Of a stretch of DNA of 64,000 nucleotides, positions 32,845 through 41,519 are shown in pieces; position 1 is the first letter of the stretch, and each line of letters begins with the position of its first letter. A program made the translations under genes and the position numbers. The DNA is from Amblyomma americanum (taxonomy: Eukaryota; Arthropoda; Arachnida; Ixodida; Ixodidae), in assembly GCF_052857255.1 (NCBI RefSeq), contig NC_135498.1, positions 82,608,639-82,672,638 on the forward strand, given 5' to 3'. The notes below the pieces were generated by a model. That model did not search any database, was not told where the DNA came from, and saw only the letters and a list, made by a program, of their open reading frames with translations.

Positions 32845-34157
32845 TGCACTGCCGCCGCGGGTCTCGCCATAATGCCCCCGTATGGATGGGCGTTAGGCGA
32901 TATCAGTGGTACCATCGTCATTGCGCTCCTGAGCACGCCCAAAACAAACTGACTGACCTCGACAACCGAAAGAAGCGACGCCAAAGTGACCACTACCGGC
33001 GTCGCATGTTCAAAAGGCCCCTCTTCAACGGAGCTGCAGAGGGCGCAAGAACTCGCGCTCATAAAAGGTGATGGAACTTTGGACAACGACTTTCCAGTCC
33101 TGCGGATGGCGCGGTTCCTTTTGCTATATTTCTTTTCATTTCTGTACTCTATTTTAACTCATAATATGCAGGAGGCTGTGGGTAAAAGCTGCTCGGAAAC
33201 GGCTGACAGCCCCCTGACCAAGCACTACGCGAGACGTCGAACTCTTCAGAGCTGCACCGACTTTGAGTGCGTTCTGGCTGGCCCATCCATATCCGCATGC
33301 CCCGAGGATGCGCGCTCGTCAACTGTTGTAGCCTGTACATGAGCGCCAATGTGCGTTGAGTTAAGTCGGCTAAGAGCACAACGGAGCCTGTGATGCGAGC
33401 AGCTTTGACCCCCAACGATCAGTGCGAGGATCTGCTGGCCTGCTCCCCTCGTTCAAGCTTGCCTGACATTGTATTGAAGCGAGAGAAATTGGTTTGGGCT
33501 GCAGCGAAGAAACTGGCTCCCCGGAGGACAACGTTTTCGGCGGCCTCCACTGCTTCAGGCTCGTCTCGCCGCTGCTCCACGAACAGGACTTCGTTAACGA
33601 GAACCTGTGTTTGTGAGTACTGATAATAAATCAAGCGTTTTCGCTTAATCTGCGTTCCTCTCTCGTATCTGTGCTCCACCAGAGGTGATGAGCTGGCATA
33701 GTTGCTGCATTGTGTAATGCCAGAATGCGCTGCCGGTTGGTCACTGCAGCCACCGCGTTGTGTCGTAAGTTTCATCTCTTTGTGTACCGTTTAATGGCTG
33801 TTTTTAGACGGACGCTCGAAACCGAAGCCCGGCCTGTTGCCCTTGGTTCCTTGCGGCCATTGAGATGAACTTTCGTCTATGCGGTGTGAAATAGCGTTCG
33901 GCGCATGCGCATGCTGCCCCACTTTCCTCTTTCGTGCTCCCACTGCATTGCGCAGCCTCAGAACGTTGCCTGTGCACTCATCGCAACTTTGCTTGTGCTG
34001 CGAGGAACTATTGGAAAATACAGCGCAGTGAAAGTGCTGAGCGTAAAAGAATGCGTATGAAAACCCTGGGATTCAGGAGCACTCGAATCGGCGGTTGTGC
34101 TCGGCGCATTACGCCCGAGACGCCTTCGACGTTTCATCACAAGCTGTGGAAAAAAAT
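32845..34157 (+). repeat. 1.3-kb direct duplication, copy 1
   Basis: Matches 39831-41088 throughout, from GCACTGCCG to the CAAGCTGTGGAAAAAA end. It has about 90 bp extra near 33130-33222. The region that is a 197-codon ORF in copy 2 is broken here by frameshifts. Confidence 0.85.
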
Positions 34158-34214
34158 GGCTGCGGCCTAGCTCCGCTAACCCTGGTTATGCAAGCAAAAG
34201 CTAGCACTACGAGA

Positions 34215-34475
34215 ACTTAGCTCCATTGGCTCGCCAGTGTCCGCAGCGTCTCCTTCCATGGCTGTCTTCTTTCGGCATCTTTCGATCTTCGTTGAGCCAG
34301 GCGAAGCTCCCGTTCTTCATCCGTTTCGGCTGCCCGTTTAGCGCGCTAACGCTACCCTATGGATTGCTAAATCCCTCGCGCGGTTGGCAATGTCGACCGG
34401 ATGATCAGACTCGTCCCGACGTCTGCGAGTACCCAGTCTCGAGGACGTCGGATCCGGCTCACTTGCTTCGTCCAT
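34215..34475 (-). pseudogene. STPR-like ORF remnant
   Basis: An ATG at 34475 opens MDEASEPDPTSSRLG and an Arg/Asp-rich stretch that stops after 45 codons. One base out of frame, AKRAAETDEERELRLAQRR continues, matching the STPR repeat pattern (AxETxEERxxRLxxRR). One frameshift separates them. A SINE lies just upstream of the ATG. Confidence 0.6.
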
Positions 34476-34529
34476 AGCGAGACACTGGATAGGCAGCGGC
34501 CGCGGCGACGGTGGAGCGCGCGGCAGCAG

Positions 34530-34845
34530 CTAATAATAATAATTGGTTTTTGGGCAAAGGAAATGGCGCAGTATCTGTCTCATATATCATAGGACACCTT
34601 AACCGCGCCGTAAGAGAAGGGAAAGGAGGGAGTGAAAGAAGAAATGAAGAAAGAGGTGCCGTAGTGGAGGGCTCCGGAATAATTTTGACCACCCGGGGAT
34701 CTTTAACGTGCACTGACATCGCACAGCACACGGGCGCCTTAGCGTTTCGCCTCCATCGAAACGCAGCAGCCGCGGTCGGGTTCGAACCCGAGAACTCCGG
34801 ATCAGTAGTCGAGCGCCCTAACCACTGAGCCTCCGCTGCGTGTCC
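34530..34845 (-). mobile_element. Full-length SINE
   Basis: Minus copy with a short (AAT)n tail at 34530 and tRNA-like head at 34780-34845. Confidence 0.88.
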
Positions 34846-34859
34846 CGGCTGCAGCTGCT

Positions 34860-35333
34860 GCTGTGAGTCACGTGGTACGTCTAGTGGTTACTTACGCACA
34901 TTGTTGTAGGCGTTACCGAAATGAAGTAACTAAATACGTTATTCTTTACGCTAAAAAAGAAAGGAATGCGTTACCAAAAATAAAGTACTTCACTTACTTT
35001 GCTGTTACCCCGTGGCCATAAATTCTAAGCAGTGCGTCTTTTCTGCACGAACTCATCATAATAATTTTATAAATCTTATATTTCACGCAAAACTTCCAGC
35101 CCAAACAACGATTTTAAACGAAATTATTATTTAACGAGAATACTTTGCACAAATGTACAGGAGCTCAACAAATGGTCTAGTGGCCCAAATTTGTCCTGCA
35201 GAGTTACATGTGACGGCTTCCCACTCTGTGACACATGCTGAAGCAATTTTCTGATTGTGATATTAAAGACAATATGAAAGTTCATCATCAACTCTAATTT
35301 CACGAAGAAAATATCGCTCAATTTTCAACAAAT
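34860..35333. other. No gene recognised
   Basis: AT-rich spacer with no recognised feature. Confidence 0.4.
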
Positions 35334-35589
35334 TCGGGTTCGAACCTGACCGCAGCGGCTGCATTTTATGGAGGCAAAACGCTAAGGCTATCGTGTGCTG
35401 TGCGATGTCAGTGCATGTTAATGATCCCCAGGTGGTCCAAATTATTCCGGAGCCTCCAATTACGACACCTCTTCCTTTTTTCTTTCACTCCCTCCTTTAT
35501 CCCTTCCCTTACGGCGTGGTTCAGGTGTCCAATGATATATGAGATAGATACTGTACCATTTCCTTTCCCCAAATACCAATTATTATTAA

Positions 35590-35648
<59 letters not shown>
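35334..35648 (+). mobile_element. SINE lacking the A box, with long (ATT)n tail
   Basis: Begins at the B box (GGGTTCGAACCTG), continues through the body, and ends in an (ATT)n tail at 35581-35648. Confidence 0.88.
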
Positions 35649-35649
<1 letters not shown>

Positions 35650-35749
35650 GGGGAAAGGCGCGGCGCTGCGCAGCAGTGGAACACCTGTGACTCGGTGTTG
35701 CACTGCTACTTGTGGCGCATGCGCAGTAGTGACTAGGGAGCGAGACAGA

Positions 35750-35853
35750 GAAATATCCGCGGCGAGGCGCGCGTTGTGACGTCATGTGCCTCCTCGGAGC
35801 ACCGCCACGGCGAAATCGGAAGTTCGCGGCCAGTAAAGCTTTCGCTTTAAAAC
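35750..35853 (+). repeat. Interspersed repeat M, copy 1
   Basis: GGCGAGGCGCGCGTTGTGACGT... through AAAGCTTTCGCTTTAAAA. Copies are at 37312-37414 (plus) and 51244-51348 (minus). A conserved ACGTCA (CRE-like) core is inside. Unclassified. Confidence 0.65.
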
Positions 35854-36027
35854 GGAAGTCAGAGTGCTTGGAATGTGGCTGCAAAACACAGGACGATGTA
35901 GCAAAACCATCGCCACTCTCAAGAATACAACAGGGCAAGTCGCCAGAGTCGTGCGAAGAGTCAGCAGTAAAAAGAAGGCGATGAGAGAACAGGATTCCTC
36001 AATATGCAACATTCCATTTTCAGTTTT

Positions 36028-36140
36028 CTCTTTCTCCTTTCCCTCCCTTCTTTATCTCTTCCATTATGGCACGGTTCGGATGTCCACCGAGATATGTGAA
36101 ACGGTTACTGTGCCATTTCCTTTCCTCAAAAACCAAACAA
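36028..36140 (+). mobile_element. SINE 3' fragment
   Basis: Diverged 3' half (CCATTATGGCACGGTTCGG to CCTCAAAAACCAAA). Confidence 0.7.
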
Positions 36141-36444
36141 AACAAGTGAGCAGACGCCGTTCATAGAGATAATTGGCGTTCACAACTTTGCAAGGCCGTT
36201 CATCTTCACATAACGAAAGGCGCACAACCGGCTCTTTGTGCCAGTGGAGACCTAATCTCGATTTCATGTTGGTGTCCTACGGCAAAAATTGGCAGTGGCT
36301 TAGCTCGGCTATACCAAGATATATGTAGCGAAAGCAAGTGTGAAACTCCCCGGTTGGCCTTGTTCACATATTCCACAACGTATGAAGCACAGGCATAAAC
36401 GTCCAGTATGACCTGTAGGTAAATGTTTGATTTCAGCACCGAGG

Positions 36445-37120
36445 CTATCCAAAGATTGAAAGGTTCGCGTCACTCTTACGCCTATTCTCTAGTCTAACGG
36501 CACATTGTTCTTCGGTTTCTTGAGCCCGCCGCTGAAGTCTCTTGGTCGCATTCCATCGTTCATCACGGGCCGTCTTCAGTGAAGCAGGACTCAGGTCTCT
36601 CCTCCGGCTGCTGTCGCTGCTGCTAGCGGTCGAGACACCGGACGTTAAACGTGCCTGTCTAATAATAATAATAATTGGTTTTTGGGGGAAAGGAAATGGC
36701 GCAGTATCTGTCTCATATATCTTTGGACACCTGAACCGCGCCTTGAGGGAAGGGATAAAGGAGGGAGTGAAAGAAGAAAGGAAGAATAGATGCCGTAGTG
36801 GAGGGCTCCGGAATAATTTCGACCACCTGGGGATCTTTAACGTGCACTGACATCGCACAGCACACGGGCGCCTCAGCGTTTTTCCTCCATAAAAACGCAG
36901 CCGCCACGGTCGGGTTCGAACCCGGGAACTCCTGATCAGTAGTCGAGCACCCTAACCACTGAGCCACCGCGGCGGGGCATGTCTCGGTGGCATGTTCACG
37001 GCAACGTTGAGCCAGTCGTTCGGCGCGCTGTTCGTCTGTTTCCTTGGCGATTCGTTTCCTCCTCTTCTCGTTCCGCTGTCGATTCTACGCCTCCTCGAGC
37101 TTATCAGAATTGTCACCTCA
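36445..37120 (-). pseudogene. STPR-like gene remnant split by a SINE
   Basis: Right of the SINE (about 36978-37110, minus) one frame reads KRIAKETDEQRAERLAQRC, an STPR unit. Left of it (36445-36660) the frame reads a Ser-rich linker and then RLQRRAQETEEQCAVRLENRR, a second unit. The SINE at 36660-36977 sits between them. The two units in one reading direction suggest a multi-repeat STPR protein, comparable to silkworm FMBP-1, in which such repeats bind DNA. Confidence 0.6.
36660..36977 (-). mobile_element. Full-length SINE inside the STPR remnant
   Basis: Complete minus copy. Flanks GCCTGTCT (left) and GCATGTCT (right) look like an 8-bp TSD with one difference. Confidence 0.88.
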
Positions 37121-37311
37121 ACTGTGGTTGCGGCGCACGCCAGCTCTACTTTTCAATCCTGTGACATTTTATCACGCATGCGACGCAGCTGTATAGAAGC
37201 GAGCGGAGGCGAGCGCAACGACGAGGAACATGGTGTCGCGTCCTACCAAACGGCGGCGAGCAGCGCGGTGTGACGTCATGCCAGACGGCGCGGCTAGCCC
37301 GCGAAGCACAG

Positions 37312-37414
37312 TAACCTTCCGTGGCGAGGCGCGCGTTGCGACGTCACGTGCCTCGGTTGCGTACCGCCACGGTGAAATCGCGAGTTTGCGGCCAATAAAG
37401 CTTTCGCTTTAAAA
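37312..37414 (+). repeat. Interspersed repeat M, copy 2
   Basis: Same blocks as 35750-35853 (GGCGAGGCGCGCGTT, ACGTCA, GCCAATAAAGCTTTCGC). Confidence 0.65.
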
Positions 37415-37832
37415 GCCCGCTTTGATTGACTCCGCACAGTGGATAGGCAGCGCGCCCTCCCTGCCACCCTGGGAGGTGGCATGCAGTTAATGGTTGATCG
37501 CAAGAGATTTATCTCCAAATAAACGCTGCGGCTAGCTATACCTGCAGTGCCGCATGTCAGCCACAACGCTGACAGCGCTAATGCATGCAGGCCTAATCTC
37601 TCTGTCACCACCGCCACATTAATCAAAGCACGAATGAGGCGTCCGCATATCCAGGGAGCCAGTTATGCGCCCTTCCTTTCCTCAAAGCCATCGCCATCTG
37701 GAACATTGTCAACGCCAACGCCAATGAACACAGTGAACGCTGATATGTTTCGCTTTGTATATCCTGGATTAGCTGAGCTAATCCACATTAATTTTATATA
37801 AATGCGCTCCGTCCTAGTGTATTGTAGTTGTT

Positions 37833-38027
37833 ATGGAGAGCGCGAAAGAGACGCAACGACAGAACGAATCGAGGAAGAGAGAACGCGCTCAAGAGACGCC
37901 AGACGAACGCGCCGCACGACTCGAGAACCGTCGTAACGAATATGCGGCTAAAAGAAGTCGTGCCACGTCCCGGAGTGACTCCAACTGCGGAAGAGACCGG
38001 TTCGAGTTCTCGAGAGCATCGGAATGA
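37833..38027 (+). CDS. 64-residue STPR-like ORF, copy 2 (hypothetical)
   Basis: Same length, start context (GTTATGGAGAGCGCG) and signature (RERAQETPDERAARLENRR) as the ORF at 19344. The repeat unit is 37802-38113. The open frame survives in both copies despite several substitutions and an in-frame 3-bp difference, but the substitutions mostly change residues, so constraint is not demonstrated. A second frame over the same DNA (ending TKLSQFN) is open as well. Confidence 0.45.
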   Translation: MESAKETQRQNESRKRERAQETPDERAARLENRRNEYAAKRSRATSRSDSNCGRDRFEFSRASE

Positions 38028-38251
38028 GGCGCTGCGTAGGCGACGTGCCGAGGGAACGAAGCTTTCGCAATTCAACTAGGGTTAACCTCAGATAAATCAC
38101 AGCCAATTTATGGTAATGGCAACTGAGAGAACGTCATTCGTTTTTCCAAGCACATAGGGGAACCCTTCACCATAACACGTTCAGTTGCGCTTTGTGTGCC
38201 CACAATCGTGACGTGAAAACGCTAGCCAATCTTTCCGCTTCGGAGTCGAAA

Positions 38252-38557
38252 ATGCAAATTGGTTTTTGGGGAAAGGAAATGGCACAGTATCTGTCTCACA
38301 TGTCGGTGGACACCTGAATCACGCCGTAAGAAAAAGGGATATAGGTGGGAGTGATCGAATAAAGAAAGAGGTGCCATAGTGGAGGACTGCGGTATAATTT
38401 CGGCCACCTAGGGACCTTTAATGTGCACTGCACATTGCACAGCACACGGCCTTAGCGTTTCCTCTCCATCGAAACGCGGCCGCCGCGGTCGGGTTCGAAC
38501 CCGGGAGCTCCGTATCAGTAGCCGAGCGCCCCGTCCACTAAGCCACCGCGACGGGTG
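38252..38557 (-). mobile_element. SINE, diverged full-length copy
   Basis: Minus copy from TTGGTTTTTGGGGAAAGG to the head (B box GGTTCGAACCC). Several indels mark it as older. Confidence 0.8.
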
Positions 38558-38571
38558 CCTCTGCGGCGCAA

Positions 38572-38835
38572 AAATGAGGCAGTAGTAGCAGTGGTTTTTT
38601 AAAATAATAATCAAAAAGGAAGGATAAGATTTTGCTAGTCCCGGCATCGGCCATCGGTATTGAAGCACCTGAGCTGGGCCAGCGGAAATAAAGGATAGCA
38701 GCCAGAATGGAGAAATGAAGCGAAAAAGGTGAGGAGGATTCGAGGAGAGGATATGGGGAGAGGTAATATGCAGAAACTATTTACACAATAAGAAATGTAT
38801 ACAGGTTGCGCGCGTGATTAGTTCATCATGAAGCA
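38572..38835 (-). mobile_element. LINE B 3' UTR fragment
   Basis: Minus copy of the LINE B 3' end (AGTGGTTTTTT...GCACCTGAGCTGGG...AAATAAAGGATAGCAG). It directly follows a SINE. Confidence 0.8.
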
Positions 38836-38974
38836 AAAAATTTGCAGGACGCTTAAGCTTCGTCTTTAAGAGTGAGATGCGGCAGCGTGTTGATGCGTTG
38901 CTACGGGGTGCACGGAGCGCCATCGGCCGTTCGGCGTGACGCCTGGTCCGTTGGACAATTTAAGGAAAGGACAC

Positions 38975-39150
38975 CTGTCTCACATATCTCGGTGGACACC
39001 CGAACCGGGCCGTTAAGGAAGGAAAATGAAAATGAAAATTGGTTTTAAGTAAATGACGCCTGCCTCGCAATTCTCGCTGGACACCCATACCGCGCCGTAA
39101 GGGAAAAAAAATCCCTTACCTTACGGCGCGGTTCAGGCGTCCACCGAGAT
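38975..39150. mobile_element. Cluster of SINE 3' fragments in both orientations
   Basis: Minus fragments at 38975-39010 and 39030-39108, then a plus fragment 39112-39150 sharing CTTACGGCGCGGTTCAGGCG. The last two form an inverted pair around an A-run. Confidence 0.6.
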
Positions 39151-39334
39151 GCGCCACTCTTCGCTCATGGCCAACGCCGCCGACGCCGGCGACACCGGCT
39201 TTCCTGCGACGCGTGCTCCTTCATGCTTTTGCGTTAGAACCTGTTTTGAGTCGTCACGGCGGCTTGAGCGGGTAAGAACGGGGAGGTCACATCAAATTGC
39301 AAATTATCGCTGCCACGTAGAGACGACCACTACG

Positions 39335-39462
39335 GTACCGTTCTTCTTTCACGCCCTACATTATCCCTTCGCTTACGGCGCGCAGTTAGGGTGTCCACCG
39401 AGATATGTGAGACTGTTACTACGTTATTTCCTTTCCCCAAAAATCATTTTTTTTTATCGCTG
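39335..39462 (+). mobile_element. SINE 3' fragment
   Basis: TTACGGCGCGCAGTTAGGG to TTTCCTTTCCCCAAAAATC. The 5' part is missing. Confidence 0.7.
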
Positions 39463-39509
39463 CGACGCGTCGCTTAATCGCTGGGCCCCTTGTATATGAA
39501 CTAGCCATC

Positions 39510-39780
39510 CGTTTAATTCCTCTTAAATGAACTAATCACGCGCACAACCTGGACACATTATTTATTGTGTAAATAGTTTGTACATAGTACTTCTCCCCCT
39601 GTCCTGTATTCCTGTCCCCTCACCTCTTTCATTTCATTTCTCCATTTTGCCGGCTGTCCTTTATTTCCGCTGCCCCAGCTCAGGTGCTTCAGTATCGATG
39701 GCAGATGCCGGGGCTAGCAAAAATTTTTTCCTTCCTTTTTACTATTATTTTTAATAAAACCACTACCACCACCACCATCA
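39510..39780 (+). mobile_element. LINE B 3' UTR fragment
   Basis: Shares AACCTGGACACAT, TTATTGTGTA and the CCAGCTCAGGTGCTTC block, ending in AATAAAACCACTACCACCACC. It abuts duplication copy 2. Confidence 0.85.
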
Positions 39781-39781
39781 T

Positions 39782-40375
39782 TTGTCACTGTCACTCCCGC
39801 GAAATAGCTTGCAGCTTTTTTTTTCTTCGTGCACTGCCGTCGCGGGTCTCACCGTGATGCCTTCACATGGAAGTGTGGTAGGCAATACCAGTGTCACAAG
39901 CGTCTCAGTGGTCCTGCGCACCTCTAAAAGCACACTGACTGACCTCGACAACCGAAAGAAGCGACGCCAAAGTGACTACTACCTGCGTCGCATGTTCCTA
40001 AAGTCCCTTGTCAAAAAGGCAAAGGAGCTGCAGAAGGGGCAACCACTCGCGCTCATAAAAGGTGATGGAACTTTGCCCAACGACTTTCCCCGCCCACGAA
40101 TGACGGCGTTGCTTCCGCTACTTTCCAAGATCTACGCGAGACGTCGACCTCTTCAGAGCTGCAACGAATTTGAAAACGTTCCGGCTGGCCCATCCACATC
40201 CGCGTCCACCGAGGATGCGCCCTCGTCAACTGCTGGAGCCTGTACTTGTGCGCCGATTTGCGTCAAGTCGGCCAAGAGCAAAACGGAGCCTGTGATGCGA
40301 GCAGCTTTGGACCCCAACAATCAGCGCGAGGATCTGCCGGCCTACTCGCCTCGTTCAAGATGCTTGCCATCTTAA
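39782..40375 (+). CDS. 197-codon ORF in the duplicated segment (hypothetical)
   Basis: I do not recognise a domain. The central part (LTDLDNRKKRRQSDYYLRRMF, then LALIKGDGTLPNDFP) is basic and hydrophilic, followed by a Ser/Thr/Ala-rich stretch. The first 15 codons come from the adjoining LINE/SINE junction, so the real start is probably within the duplication (for example the Met at about 39857). Copy 1 has the same block (LTDLDNRKKRRQSD) but is frameshifted and carries an extra intron-like 90 bp. It may be a gene fragment or part of an undescribed transposon. Confidence 0.35.
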   Translation: MSLSLPRNSLQLFFSSCTAVAGLTVMPSHGSVVGNTSVTSVSVVLRTSKSTLTDLDNRKKRRQSDYYLRRMFLKSLVKKAKELQKGQPLALIKGDGTLPNDFPRPRMTALLPLLSKIYARRRPLQSCNEFENVPAGPSTSASTEDAPSSTAGACTCAPICVKSAKSKTEPVMRAALDPNNQREDLPAYSPRSRCLPS

Positions 40376-41088
40376 GGTTGTTGATCTGCATGACATCGTA
40401 TTTCCGCGGTTGCCACGAGCGAAATTGTTTTGTGCTGGAGCGAAGAAACTGGCTCTCCGGAGGACAACGTTGTCGGCTGTCTCCACGACTTCAGACTCGT
40501 CTCACCGCTGCTCCACGAACAGGACTTCGTTAACGCGGACCAGTGTTTGTGACTACTGATAAAAAATCAAGCGTCCTCGCTTAATCGGCGTTCCTCTCTC
40601 GTATCTGTGCTCCGCCAAAGGCGCTGAGCTGGCCTAGTTGCTACATTGTGTAATCCCAGATTGCGCTGCCAGGTGGTCACTGCAGCCACCGCGTTGCGTC
40701 GTTCGTTCCATATTACTGTGTACCGTGTAATGGCTGGTTTTAGACGGCCGCTCGAATGCCGAAGCCCGGCCTGTTGCCCTTGGTTTCTTGCGGCCATTGA
40801 GATGAGCTTTCGCCTACGGTGTGAAATAGCGTTCGGCGCATGCGCACGCTATCCCATGCCTCTTTCGTACTCCCACTGCATTCCGCAGCGTCAGAACGGC
40901 GCCTGTGCACTCATCGCAGCTGTGGTTGTGCTGCGAGGATCTACTGGAAAATACGGCACAGTGAAAGTACCGAGAGGAAAAGGATTCGTATGAAAGCCCT
41001 GGGGTTCAGGAGCAACTGAATCGGCGGCTGAGCTCGGCGCATTATGCCCGAGACGCCTTCGACGTTTCACCACAAGCTGTGGAAAAAA
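39831..41088 (+). repeat. 1.3-kb direct duplication, copy 2
   Basis: Homologous to 32845-34157, about 7 kb apart and in the same orientation. A longer open frame is kept here. Confidence 0.85.
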
Positions 41089-41090
41089 AA

Positions 41091-41140
41091 ACTAATTTTT
41101 ATGGAAAGGAAATGGCTCAGTAATTGGCTCACATGTCGGT
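41091..41140 (-). mobile_element. SINE 3' fragment
   Basis: TTTTTATGGAAAGGAAATGG to CTCACATGTCGG, a short diverged piece. Confidence 0.5.
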
Positions 41141-41206
41141 TGTGGAGGTTATTACCGGGGCCGTTAACCACCTTTGAGGCCAGTGAATTTTCCATTGTGT
41201 GCGGGT

Positions 41207-41518
41207 GCCCGCCGCGGTGACTCAGTGGTTATGGCGCTCGGCTACGGACCCGGAGTTCCCGGGTTCGAACGCGACCCCGGCGGCTACGTTTTTATGGAGG
41301 CGAAACGTTAAGGCGGCCGTGTGCTGTGCGATGTCAGTGCACGTTAAAGATCGCCTGGTGGTCGAAATTATTCCGGAGACCTCCACTACGGCACCTCTTT
41401 CTTCCTTTCTTCTTTCACACCCTCCTTTATTCCTTCCCTTACGGGGCGGTTGAGGTGTCCAACGATATATGAGACAGATACTGCGCCACGTCCTTTCCCC
41501 AAAAACCAATTATTATTG
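41207..41518 (+). mobile_element. Full-length SINE
   Basis: Head at 41207 (A box TGACTCAGTGG, B box GGTTCGAACGC), full body and a short ATT tail at 41509-41517. Confidence 0.88.
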
Positions 41519-41519
41519 T

